From Microbacterium hydrothermale (GTDB taxonomy: Bacteria > Actinomycetota > Actinomycetes > Actinomycetales > Microbacteriaceae), in assembly GCF_004854025.1 (NCBI RefSeq), contig NZ_STGM01000008.1:62001-126000 (forward strand): DNA of 64,000 nt, given 5' to 3'. The notes under the pieces were generated by a model, which ran no database searches, had not been told where the DNA came from, and worked only from the letters and a program-made list of their open reading frames with translations. The position numbers and the translations under genes are program-made. Shown here one piece after another: positions 34,007 to 42,114 of this stretch; the first letter of the stretch is position 1; every line of letters begins with the position of its first letter.

Positions 34007-35328
34007 GCGTGCACGACGACCGCACCGACGCCGCCTCCCCGGTTTCCGAGCCGGCGGCAGAGCCGGCCGCCCCGAGTCAGGGGCTGTCCCGCCGCGGCCT
34101 GATGGGCCTGGCCCTCGGCGCCGGCGCCACGGGGCTCGTCGTGGGCAGTGGCGTCGGGCTCGTGGGCGGAGCGGCGTACGGCCGCGAGCAGGAGCGGGCG
34201 GCGACGGATGCCATCGCCCCGGCCGCGGGCGTGCACCAGCCCGGGATCACCACCCCGGTGCAGGACCACCTGCACTTCGCGTCGTACGACATGATGGCCC
34301 GCACCACCCGCGACGACCTCGCGGAGCTGCTCGCGGACTGGACCTACGCCGCGACGCGGATGATGCAGGGACTCGACGTCAGCGCGACGGGCGCGGTCGG
34401 CGGCTCTCCCGAGGCTCCGCCGGACGACACCGGTGAGGCGCTGGGCCTTCCCGCGAGCAACCTCACGATCACGTTCGGCTTCGGCCCGTCGCTGTTCGAC
34501 GACCGTTTCGGGCTCGCGGACCAGAAGCCCGCGGGGCTCGAGCGCCTGCCGGCGTTCCTCGGCGACGACCTCGATCCGCTGCGCTCCGACGGCGACCTCT
34601 GCATCCAGGCCTGCGCCGACGACCCGCAGGTGGCCGTGCACGCGATCCGCAACCTCAGCCGCATCGCGTTCGGCCGGGCGACGATCCGCTGGTCGCAGCT
34701 CGGCTTCGGCCGCACGTCCAAGACCACGGCCTCGCAGGCGACGCCCCGCAACCTCTTCGGCTACAAGGACGGCACGGCGAACATCCTCGCCGACGACACC
34801 GCCGCCCTCGACGAGAACGTCTGGGTCCCGGCATCCGAGGGGCCGGCGTGGCTCGCGGGCGGGTCGTACCTGGTCGCCCGGCGCATCGCGATGCTCATCG
34901 AGACATGGGACCGCACCCGCCTCGCGGAGCAGGACCGCGTCGTCGGTCGCGACAAGGCGAACGGTGCGCCGCTCTCGGGCGGCGACGAGTTCGCGACCCC
35001 CGATTTCGCGGCCGTGGGGGCGAGCGGCGCGCCCGCGATCGATCCGCGCAGTCACGTGCGTCTCGCGCATCCCGACATGAACGGCGGCATCCGGCTGCTG
35101 CGGCGGGGCTACAACTTCGTCGACGGCACGACCGACCTCGGTCGGCTCAACGCGGGGCTGTTCTTCCTGTCGTTCCAGAAGAGCCCGGAGCGCTACATCA
35201 CCGTGCAGAAGGCCCTGGCGACGGATGCCATGGGCGAGTACCTCCGCCACGTCGGGTCGGGACTGTGGGCCGTGCCGCCCGCGGCTCCCGCCGGAACCTC
35301 GATCGGCGCGGGCCTGCTCGGCGCGTAG
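34003..35328 (+). CDS. efeB: Deferrochelatase/dye-decolorising peroxidase EfeB
   Basis: Heme peroxidase exported folded by the Tat system: twin-arginine signal SRRGLMGLALGAG (Arg30-Arg31) followed by a hydrophobic core. The 441-residue protein has the Dyp motif GYKDGTAN (GXXDG), SHVRLAHPDMNGG with the probable proximal His, and GYNFVDG. It supplies Fe(II) to EfeO/EfeU, either by oxidation/reduction or by removing iron from heme. The GTG lies in the efeO stop (GTGA); GTG 34009 is an alternative. Confidence 0.93.
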   Translation: MSVHDDRTDAASPVSEPAAEPAAPSQGLSRRGLMGLALGAGATGLVVGSGVGLVGGAAYGREQERAATDAIAPAAGVHQPGITTPVQDHLHFASYDMMARTTRDDLAELLADWTYAATRMMQGLDVSATGAVGGSPEAPPDDTGEALGLPASNLTITFGFGPSLFDDRFGLADQKPAGLERLPAFLGDDLDPLRSDGDLCIQACADDPQVAVHAIRNLSRIAFGRATIRWSQLGFGRTSKTTASQATPRNLFGYKDGTANILADDTAALDENVWVPASEGPAWLAGGSYLVARRIAMLIETWDRTRLAEQDRVVGRDKANGAPLSGGDEFATPDFAAVGASGAPAIDPRSHVRLAHPDMNGGIRLLRRGYNFVDGTTDLGRLNAGLFFLSFQKSPERYITVQKALATDAMGEYLRHVGSGLWAVPPAAPAGTSIGAGLLGA

Positions 35329-35545
35329 CGACCGCGCGCCGCCGGGCCGCGCCGCTGCGGCGTCGCGCCGCGCCGCGCCGCTGCCGCGTCGCTCTGCGCC
35401 GCGCCGCTGCCGCGGTCGAGATCACACGTTCGGCGCGAGGTCACACGGAAGCGGTGCTGCCGAGGCTGTGCTCTCGCGCCGATCGTGTGATCTCGCGGGG
35501 CGGGGGTGCGCGGGGCGGGGGTGCGCGGGGCGCGGGGCGCGCCGG
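35329..35545. other. GC-rich gap with a 23-bp inverted repeat
   Basis: After efeB comes a run of near-repeats of GCCGCGCCGCTGC (35338-35415), then inverted arms 35417-35439 and 35473-35495 (CGAGATCACACG ... CGTGTGATCTCG, 22 of 23 matching, 33-nt loop). The start of the loop repeats GAGGTCACACG. It lies between convergent efeB and the acyltransferase, so it could end both transcripts. Confidence 0.7.
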
Positions 35546-36613
35546 CTAGAGCGAGCCGCGGCCCGCGCCGAGCTCGCGGTCGCGGAAGAGCCACGGCATC
35601 CGGGGCTCCACCAGGGGGCGCGTGAGGCGCCGCACCGGGCGGCTCGACAGGACCACGGCGATGACGACGCTCGCGACCACGACCACGGGGATCCACAGCC
35701 ACACGGGTTCGAGGCCGCGCAGCATCCCCGACTGCCGGAACGGATAGAGCACGAACGTGTGCAGCAGGTAGACGTACATCGTGTACCGGCCCAGAGGGGT
35801 CCAGCGGGTCTCGCGGCGGGGGATCAGCGCCAGGAACGCCGTCATCAGCACGAGCGCGAGCGCGATGATCGCGAGGCGGACGGCCCCGGCCCACCACTGC
35901 GGGGCGTCGAGGTCGACGTAGGCGTCGACGAAGAAGAACCACGTGCCGAGGCGCATCGCGCTCCAGGCGTCGACGAAGACGTACGCGAGCACGCCGGCTC
36001 CCGCGAGCACCCCCGCCGCGATCAGACGCAGCCACACGGGTCGGGCGGCGAGGAGGCCCGCTCGAGCGACGACGTCGTGCTCGCGCAGCCACCACCCCAG
36101 GGTGAAGAACGGCAGCAGTCCCAGGAACCGCGACACCGAGAACGTCGAGTCGATGCTGGGGAGATACCCGGCGACCACCGAGATCGCGAGGGCCCAGACG
36201 AGGGGGCCCCGCAGCAGGGCGAGGTACGGCAGCACAAGGCGGAACAGGGCGAGGGCGAGGAGGAACCACAGTGTCCACGACGGTTGCGCGGGGTCGAGGT
36301 TGGTCCTCCCCGTGACGAGGAACTGCGTGATCGTCCACAGGGTCTCGAAGATGACGTACGGCGCGACGAGATCCGTGAACAGGCGGGCCATGCGACGCCG
36401 CGTCGGCTCGGCCGCCGACGAGAAGTAGCCCGAGACGAGGGCGAACAGCGGCATGTGGAACGCGTACACGAGCAGGTAGACGGCCTCCGCGGCATCCGAG
36501 TCGTAGGTCAGCCGCTGGATCGCGTGCCCGAGGACCACCAGCACGATGGCGGCGAAGCGCGCGTTGTCCCAGAAAGGTACGCGGGTCGGCGGGGAGGGGG
36601 TGGCATCCGTCAT
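35546..36613 (-). CDS. Acyltransferase-3 family membrane protein
   Basis: 355-residue integral membrane acyltransferase (OafA/YiaH-like). WDNARFAAIVLVVLGHAIQ carries the conserved N-terminal Arg and the helix-1 His, and about ten helices follow, with YMYVYLLHTFVLYPF near the end. Such proteins O-acylate cell-surface glycans; the target is unknown. The start ATG 36613 is set by TATCGT 8 nt upstream; the frame runs on to 36736 but would overlap the divergent LLM promoter. Confidence 0.88.
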   Translation of the reverse strand: MTDATPSPPTRVPFWDNARFAAIVLVVLGHAIQRLTYDSDAAEAVYLLVYAFHMPLFALVSGYFSSAAEPTRRRMARLFTDLVAPYVIFETLWTITQFLVTGRTNLDPAQPSWTLWFLLALALFRLVLPYLALLRGPLVWALAISVVAGYLPSIDSTFSVSRFLGLLPFFTLGWWLREHDVVARAGLLAARPVWLRLIAAGVLAGAGVLAYVFVDAWSAMRLGTWFFFVDAYVDLDAPQWWAGAVRLAIIALALVLMTAFLALIPRRETRWTPLGRYTMYVYLLHTFVLYPFRQSGMLRGLEPVWLWIPVVVVASVVIAVVLSSRPVRRLTRPLVEPRMPWLFRDRELGAGRGSL

Positions 36614-36621
36614 CCCCGGCG

Positions 36622-36627
36622 ACGATA
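36622..36627 (-). promoter_or_regulatory. -10 box of the acyltransferase gene
   Basis: TATCGT on the minus strand, 8 nt before ATG 36613; probably leaderless. Confidence 0.5.
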
Positions 36628-36715
36628 ACCGCGGCGTGCCGCGCGGTCCACGGGGTCGGATCCCGGATGACGATGGGGTAGGGCGGAATAAAGTCGGGCG
36701 TCGTGCGTTCTTCCA

Positions 36716-36735
36716 TGTATATTCAGATGCATACA
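36716..36735 (+). promoter_or_regulatory. Operator-like palindrome over the LLM promoter
   Basis: TGTAT-N10-ATACA, overlapping a TATATT -10 box (36718-36723) and the expected start site. The spacing fits MarR/HxlR-type dimers. No regulator gene is adjacent. Confidence 0.5.
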
Positions 36736-36750
36736 AAACGGAGGCGCATC

Positions 36751-37983
36751 ATGAGCGAGAACACCACCTGGCCGGGCATGCAGTTCGGTGTCATGACGGT
36801 GAGCGACATCACCCAGGACCCGACCACGGGGAAGACCCCGAGCGAAGCCCAGCGCATCAAGGACACGCTCACCATCGCCAAGCACACCGAAGAGGTCGGC
36901 CTCGACGTCTTCGCCCTCGGCGAGCACCACAACCCGCCGTTCTGGTCGTCGTCGCCCACGACGACGCTCGCGTACATCGCCGCGCAGACCGAGCGCCTCA
37001 TCCTCACGACGTCGACGACGCTCATCACCACGAACGACCCGGTGAAGATCGCCGAGGACTTCGCGATGCTGCAGCACGTCTCGGGCGGTCGCGCCGACCT
37101 CATGCTCGGCCGCGGCAACACCGGCCCGGTCTACCCCTGGTTCGGCAAGGACATCCGACAGGGCCTGCCGCTCACGATCGAGAACTACGACCTGCTGCAC
37201 AAGCTGTGGCGCGAGGACGTCGTCGACTGGGAGGGGAAGTTCCGCACGCCCCTGCAGGGCTTCACCTCGACCCCGCGTCCCCTCGACGGCGTTCCCCCGT
37301 TCGTGTGGCACGGATCGATCCGTACGCCCGAGATCGCCGAGCAGGCCGCCTACTACGGCAACGGTTTCTTCGCGAACAACATCTTCTGGCCCAAGGAGCA
37401 CTACCAGCGCCTCATCACGCTGTACCGCGAGCGCTTCGCGCACTACGGACACGGCACGCCCCAGCAGGCGATCGTCGGCCTCGGCGGACAGGTGTTCATG
37501 CGCGCCAACTCGCAGGACGCCGTGCGGGAGTTCCGTCCGTACTTCGACAACGCCCCCGTGTACGGCCACGGCCCGAGCCTCGAGGACTTCAGCGAGATGA
37601 CCCCGCTGACCGTCGGTTCGCCGCAGCAGATCATCGACCGCTACGCCGCGATGCGCGAGACTTTCGGCGACTACCAGCGCCAGCTCTTCCTCATCGACCA
37701 CGCGGGTCTTCCCACCAAGACGGTGCTCGAGCAGCTCGACATCCTCGGTGGCGAGGTCGTGCCGGTCCTGCGCAAGGAGCTGCAGAAGAACCGCCCGACC
37801 GAGGTGCCCGACGCTCCCACGCACGCCAACCAGGTCGAGAAGATCTACGCCGGCGCGGCCCCGCGTCAGGCCGTTCCCGGCGCGAACCGCGGCGACAACA
37901 TGGTCTCGGGAAGCCCCTACCAGGATGCCGCGCCCCGCTCCGGCAGCGCGTTCGGCGCCGCCGCGACGAAGGTGGGTGCCTGA
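36751..37983 (+). CDS. CE1758-family FMN-dependent luciferase-like monooxygenase
   Basis: 410-residue bacterial-luciferase-like (LLM) monooxygenase using FMNH2. MQFGVMTVSDI, LALGEHHNPPFWSSS-type and SGGRADLMLGRGNTGPVYPWFG segments match the CE1758 subgroup, which always travels with a CE1759-type FMN reductase, as here. ATG 36751 follows CGGAGG; upstream in-frame ATGs fall in the promoter. Substrate unknown. Transcription is probably controlled by the TGTAT-N10-ATACA palindrome. Confidence 0.9.
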   Translation: MSENTTWPGMQFGVMTVSDITQDPTTGKTPSEAQRIKDTLTIAKHTEEVGLDVFALGEHHNPPFWSSSPTTTLAYIAAQTERLILTTSTTLITTNDPVKIAEDFAMLQHVSGGRADLMLGRGNTGPVYPWFGKDIRQGLPLTIENYDLLHKLWREDVVDWEGKFRTPLQGFTSTPRPLDGVPPFVWHGSIRTPEIAEQAAYYGNGFFANNIFWPKEHYQRLITLYRERFAHYGHGTPQQAIVGLGGQVFMRANSQDAVREFRPYFDNAPVYGHGPSLEDFSEMTPLTVGSPQQIIDRYAAMRETFGDYQRQLFLIDHAGLPTKTVLEQLDILGGEVVPVLRKELQKNRPTEVPDAPTHANQVEKIYAGAAPRQAVPGANRGDNMVSGSPYQDAAPRSGSAFGAAATKVGA

Positions 37984-37984
37984 G

Positions 37985-38629
37985 ATGGCCGCCCGCCGCA
38001 TCGCGGTCGTGACCGCGGGCCTGTCGACACCCTCGTCGACGCGCATGCTCGGCGACCGTCTCGCTCACGCCGCGCTCGCCGAGCTGCGCGAGCGCGGCAT
38101 CGAGGCCACGGCCGACGTGTTCGAGCTCCGCGACTTCGCACACGACCTGACCGATAACCTGCTCACCGGCTTCGCTCCCGCGGCTCTCGAGCAGATGATC
38201 AACACGGTCGTCTCGGCCGACGGCATCATCGCTGTCACGCCGATCTTCTCCACGAGCTACTCGGGACTGTTCAAGTCGTTCATCGACGTGCTCGACCCGC
38301 AGGCGCTCACGGGTACCCCGGTGCTGATCGGCGCGAACGCCGGCACCGCCCGGCACTCGCTCGCGATCGACTACGCCATCCGGCCCCTGTTCACCTACCT
38401 GCACGCCAACCCGGTGCCGACGGGCGTGTTCGCGGCATCCAGCGACTGGGGTGCCAACGCCGACGAGGTCGCCCCCCTCGGTTCGCGCGTCGACCGCGGC
38501 GCCCGGGAGTTCGCGGATGCCATCGCGGCCCGCGAACCCGTGCAGGACGCCGATCCGTTCGACCCTTCGTCGTACCTCGGCGAGGGCCGGTCGTTCGGTC
38601 ACCTGCTCGGCGGCCTCTCGGGGGAGTGA
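37985..38629 (+). CDS. CE1759-family FMN reductase
   Basis: 214-residue flavodoxin-fold NAD(P)H:FMN reductase (VVTAGLSTPSSTRMLGDRL phosphate loop; TPIFSTSYSGLFKSFIDVL). It starts 1 bp after the stop of the monooxygenase and presumably supplies it with reduced FMN. A strong terminator follows. Confidence 0.92.
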   Translation: MAARRIAVVTAGLSTPSSTRMLGDRLAHAALAELRERGIEATADVFELRDFAHDLTDNLLTGFAPAALEQMINTVVSADGIIAVTPIFSTSYSGLFKSFIDVLDPQALTGTPVLIGANAGTARHSLAIDYAIRPLFTYLHANPVPTGVFAASSDWGANADEVAPLGSRVDRGAREFADAIAAREPVQDADPFDPSSYLGEGRSFGHLLGGLSGE

Positions 38630-38637
38630 GCCCGATC

Positions 38638-38673
38638 CGACGCCCCGTCGCCCGTGTGGGCGGCGGGGCGTCG
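38638..38673 (+). terminator. Terminator after the LLM/FMN reductase operon
   Basis: CGACGCCCCG (38638-38647) pairs with CGGGGCGTCG (38664-38673), inner TCGCC/GGCGG extending the stem; TCGTTGT follows. Confidence 0.8.
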
Positions 38674-38699
38674 TCGTTGTAGGGGCGGAGGAGTGTGTG

Positions 38700-39240
38700 G
38701 GGTTCGGGATTCGCGCGGTTTTCGGGGTTTCGGGCTGAGATTGTGCGGATCGCGGAGGTTGTGCGCGAGCGGGGCGCGGAGGGCAGGATGCCGGCGCGGG
38801 TGGGCGCAAGCTCAGTGATCTGCATAACCTCCGGGGGTTCTCGGGGTTGCGGGCTGAGGTTGTGCGGATCGCGGAGGTTGTGCGCGAGCGGGGCGCAGAG
38901 GGCAGGATGCCGGCGCGGGGGGGCCCAAGCTCAGTGATCTGCGTAACCTCCGTGGGGTTTCGGGGTTGCGGGCTGAGGTTGTGCGGATCGCGGAGGTTGT
39001 GCGCGAGCGGGGCGCAGAGGGCAGGATGCCGGCCCGGGGGGCCCAAGCTCAGTGATCTGCGTAACCTCCGTGGGGTTTCGGGGTTGCGGGCTGAGGTTGT
39101 GCGGATCGCGGAGGTTGTGCGCAAGCGGGGGCGCGTGCGCGGGCGCCGGCGTGAGGGCGCAAGCTCAGTGATCTGCATAACCTCCGGGGGTTCTCGGGGT
39201 TGCGGGCTGAGGTTGTGCGGATCACGGAGGTTGTGCGCGG
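38700..39240 (+). repeat. Five-unit ~119-bp tandem array with internal inverted arms
   Basis: The marker GGGCTGAG starts units at 38732, 38851, 38970, 39088 and 39204 (spacing 119, 119, 118, 116). Each unit has arm A (GAGGTTGTGCGGATCGC), a related copy B (GAGGTTGTGCGCGAGC) about 18 bp later, and near its end an inverted arm C (GTGATCTGCGTAACCTC or ...GCATAACCTC). C of one unit pairs with A of the next over 17 bp with a 24-nt loop every time: 38815-38831/38856-38872, 38934-38950/38975-38991, 39052-39068/39093-39109, 39168-39184/39209-39225. All mismatches are G-T on the plus strand, so a plus-strand RNA would pair fully. Period is not a multiple of three, so it is not a protein repeat. Function unknown. 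Confidence 0.9.
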
Positions 39241-39262
39241 GCGACGAAGCGGCGGGCCGATC

Positions 39263-39268
39263 TAGGGT
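39263..39268 (+). promoter_or_regulatory. -10 box of the methyltransferase gene
   Basis: TAGGGT, with AAGGAG (39281-39286) before ATG 39293; short leader. It lies 38 bp after the last arm of the tandem array. Confidence 0.6.
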
Positions 39269-39292
39269 GGGGGCGAGCAGAAGGAGTCCGGA

Positions 39293-39895
39293 ATGGATGC
39301 CACGCAGTGGGACGAGCGATACCGCGCCTCGGCCGGAGGGGTGTGGGCCACGCAGCCGCCCGCGGTCGTGCGGGAGATCGTCTCCCCCCTCGCGCCGGGA
39401 CGGGCGATCGACGTCGCCACCGGTGACGGACGCACCGCGCTCTGGCTCGCCGAGCGGGGATGGTCCGCGGTTGGCGTGGACTTCTCGAGCGCGGGTCTCG
39501 CGCTGGCCGCGGCGCGCCCCGGCGGCGACGCCGTCGCGTGGGTCGAGGGCGATGTGCACGAGTGGGAGCCGGCGGCATCCGCCGATCTCGTCGTCTCGTG
39601 CTACCTGCACCTGCCCGACAGTGCGACCGTGATCACGCGGATCGCGCGATGGGTGGCACCCGGGGGCACGCTGGTGGTCGTCGGTCATGACGTGCAGAAC
39701 ATCGCGGCCGGAGGTCACGGGCCCACCGACCCGGCGATCCTCTACACGCCCGAACTGCTGAGGGGGGCCCTGGACGAGGGGTTCCGCATCGAGAGGTGCG
39801 AACGGGTCGTGCGCACGAGTGCCGACGCCGAACTGCGCGACGGCCACCCCGCCGCGGCGGTGGACACCGTGCTGCACGCGGTGCGCGTGAGCTGA
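39293..39895 (+). CDS. SAM-dependent class I methyltransferase
   Basis: 200-residue methyltransferase (Methyltransf_25/TehB-like). SAM-binding motif I is AIDVATGDGRTALWLAERG (about residues 38-56), with VVSCYLHL as motif IV-like. N-terminal WDERYRA is typical of TehB/thiopurine-type small-molecule methyltransferases. Substrate unknown. It directly follows the tandem array and has its own promoter. Confidence 0.85.
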   Translation: MDATQWDERYRASAGGVWATQPPAVVREIVSPLAPGRAIDVATGDGRTALWLAERGWSAVGVDFSSAGLALAAARPGGDAVAWVEGDVHEWEPAASADLVVSCYLHLPDSATVITRIARWVAPGGTLVVVGHDVQNIAAGGHGPTDPAILYTPELLRGALDEGFRIERCERVVRTSADAELRDGHPAAAVDTVLHAVRVS

Positions 39896-39984
39896 CGCAC
39901 GCATCGCGCGGCCGTCGGCTCAGGCTGCCTCGGGGTCGCCCCTGGACGCGCACGTGCGGGGAGGGCTCGGTCATGCCCGTCGAG

Positions 39985-40318
39985 GCCCCACGCCCGGCCC
40001 CGGCGACCCGGCCCGTGTGCCCGACGCCCGCGACCCGGCCGTACGCCGGCCCCCGGCCCCGGGCCTCCGCTGCCGCGACACGGCCCGTGTGCCCGGCGCC
40101 CGGCACACGGGCGCGCGCCCGCCACCCGGCCCGGCCCCCGGCCCGTGCGCCAGGCCCCCGCGACCTGGCCCGGCCCCGGGCCCCCGCTCCCGCGACACGG
40201 CCCGTGTGCCCGGCGCCGGCCGCCCGGCCCGTGCGCCCGGCTCCCGCCACCCGGCCCGCGCGCCCGGCGCACCCGGCCCGCGCGCCCGGCGCACCCGGCC
40301 CGCGCGCCCGGCCTGACA
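39985..40318. repeat. GC-only minisatellite between methyltransferase and NUC1 genes
   Basis: The 439-bp gap 39896-40334 is about 85% C+G with degenerate repeats of CCCGGCCCGTGTGCCCGG. A 27-nt block starting CGCGACACGGCCCGTGTG occurs at 40074 and again at 40191 (117 bp apart), and the end (40267-40310) has exact 22-bp units (GCGCACCCGGCCCGCGCGCC). No start-stop frame looks like a gene. Confidence 0.8.
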
Positions 40319-40334
40319 CACGCGCCCCCGCCCC

Positions 40335-41117
40335 TCAGAGCACGATGTCGTCGCGACGGCGCAGCTCGCGGGCGGTGGCGGGGCGCAGCCCGCGGCGCAC
40401 GAACGTGTCGGCGGCGGCGAGCGGACCCACTTCGACGCCCGCCTCGGCGGCGATCTCGGCGATCGGCATCTGAAAGGTGCGGAACGCCCCGAGCGGACCC
40501 ACGACGAGACCCTGGCGCGTGTCGACGAGGTCGCTCTGATCGAGCACGAACCCGGCCGCCGCGAGCGCGTCGCCGTCGCGCCACGCGGCGATCTTCCAGA
40601 AGCGAAGGGGCACCCGGATGCCGCGGTACGGGGGATCGTCGTCGCCGAGCACGGGCGCCGTGAAGACGGCGAGTCGCCGATCGGTGCTCTCGGCGTAGGT
40701 CAGCACGTGGTCTTCGAGCCCGAGCCAGAGCTCTTTCGACTGGTTGAACCCCGCGGCCTGCGGGGCCGCGTTCGTGTAGAAGAAGGTGGCCTCGGTGGCA
40801 TCCTGCGCCTGCGCGGGCGTGCCCCAACCGGGGTCGCGCCGGCGCACGAGATGCCCGCGATCGAGATCGTTGCGGCTGTACACCTCGGGTCCCGCCTGCG
40901 CGTCGGCGGTCACCCGCGGGTCGAGGCGCCACTCGCCGGTGCGGGGGAGGTCGCGCAGCGTCGCCCCGTCGATCACCACCCCGGTGACCGCCGCGAAACG
41001 GCGTCGCTCGTCGAGCAGCACCGAGAAGCGGGGGTAGTCGAGGCGCGTCATGGCTCGCGCGGGGGAGGGGAGGGGCAGGGGGATGCCGAGGAAGTCCGGG
41101 TCGTAACCGTCGCTCAT
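40335..41117 (-). CDS. DNA/RNA non-specific endonuclease (NUC1 family)
   Basis: 260-residue sugar-non-specific nuclease. DRGH (86-89, His89 as general base), YTNAAPQ (Asn116) and FNQSKELWLGLE (Asn125 as Mg ligand, Glu135) correspond to the Serratia nuclease active site. There is no signal peptide or membrane segment from ATG 41117, so it is predicted to be cytosolic, which is odd for this toxic family unless an inhibitor or export route exists. Divergent from the fructosamine kinase by 46 bp. Confidence 0.88.
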   Translation of the reverse strand: MSDGYDPDFLGIPLPLPSPARAMTRLDYPRFSVLLDERRRFAAVTGVVIDGATLRDLPRTGEWRLDPRVTADAQAGPEVYSRNDLDRGHLVRRRDPGWGTPAQAQDATEATFFYTNAAPQAAGFNQSKELWLGLEDHVLTYAESTDRRLAVFTAPVLGDDDPPYRGIRVPLRFWKIAAWRDGDALAAAGFVLDQSDLVDTRQGLVVGPLGAFRTFQMPIAEIAAEAGVEVGPLAAADTFVRRGLRPATARELRRRDDIVL

Positions 41118-41163
41118 GCCCCCATCGTGCCCGGGGCCTCCGACATCGCGACAGACTGGGCCG

Positions 41164-41925
41164 ATGGAACAGCACGTGAAGAGCAGGTCCGACGCGCCCG
41201 CGGGGTTCTTCGCCGCGGAGGCCGCGGGGCTGCGCTGGCTGGCCGCAGCCGACGGCGTGCGCATCGTCCGCGTCGTCGACGCCGGGGAGGAGCGCATCGT
41301 CCTCGAGCGCGTCGTCGAGACCGGGCCGACCCCCGAGGCCGCGGAGGCGTTCGGTGCCGCGCTCGCCGCGACCCACGACGCCGGCGCCCCGGCCTTCGGC
41401 TCCCCGCCGCCCGGGTGGGAGGGCGACATCTTCATCGGTCGTCGCTCGCAGCCCGCGCGCGCCACCGTCACGTGGGGCGCGTTCTACGCCGCGCAGCGCG
41501 TCGAGCCGTTCCTCCCCGTCGCTCTCGCGGCGGGCTCGCTCTCGGCATCCGGGGCGGAGGTGGTCGCCCGCGCCTGCGCGCTGATCGCCGCGGGGGCCTT
41601 CGACGACGACGAGCCTCCCGCGCGCCTGCACGGCGACCTGTGGACCGGGAACGTGCTGTGGGCCTCCGATGGCGCGGTGCTCATCGACCCGGCCGCGCAC
41701 GGCGGCCACCGCGAGACCGACCTCGCGATGCTCGCCCTCTTCGGCTGTCCCTTCCTCGATCGCGTCGTCGCGGGGTACGACCGCGCCCATCCGCTGCGCG
41801 CGGGCTGGCGCGACCGCCTGCCCGTGCACCAGTTGCACCCGCTCGCCGTGCACGCCGCGGGCCACGGGCCGTCGTACGGCCGCGCCCTCGTGGACGCCGC
41901 CGAACGGACGCTCGCGCTGGTCTGA
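41164..41925 (+). CDS. Fructosamine kinase family protein
   Basis: 253-residue protein-kinase-fold enzyme of the fructosamine-3-kinase family: LHGDLWTGNVLW (catalytic loop, HGDLWXGN) and LIDPAAHGGHRETDLAM (DPA motif) are diagnostic. Phosphorylates ketosamines on glycated proteins or small amines, leading to deglycation. CAGACT lies 6 nt before ATG 41164 as a weak -10 variant. The gap after it (41926-42114) is degenerate GC-rich sequence with several GGATGC motifs and no gene. Confidence 0.9.
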   Translation: MEQHVKSRSDAPAGFFAAEAAGLRWLAAADGVRIVRVVDAGEERIVLERVVETGPTPEAAEAFGAALAATHDAGAPAFGSPPPGWEGDIFIGRRSQPARATVTWGAFYAAQRVEPFLPVALAAGSLSASGAEVVARACALIAAGAFDDDEPPARLHGDLWTGNVLWASDGAVLIDPAAHGGHRETDLAMLALFGCPFLDRVVAGYDRAHPLRAGWRDRLPVHQLHPLAVHAAGHGPSYGRALVDAAERTLALV

Positions 41926-42114
41926 GGCGCCGGCGTCGCGGCCTCCGGGGCTCAGGGGAGTGGTGGCTGCTCGCGGGATCCCGGGGTGGTGGATGCGAGG
42001 ACGTGGGGTTCTGCGCTCGCGCCGGCGTGAGGCGCCGGGGGAGCGGCATCCGGGGCTCGGGGATGCCGCGGCTGCTCGCCGGACTCCGGGCAGGGATGCG
42101 AGGATGCGCCCGCG

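Noticed and set aside
31699..35328. Possible efe gene decay (as in some E. coli efeU)
   Set aside because: All three frames are full length with intact motifs.
38732..39240. Reading the array as CRISPR or iterons
   Set aside because: Units are contiguous with no variable spacers and no cas genes; no rep gene for an iteron role.
38695..39632. Open frames through the tandem array
   Set aside because: The 119-bp period shifts frame between units, so protein repeats appear and vanish; no start or homology supports coding.
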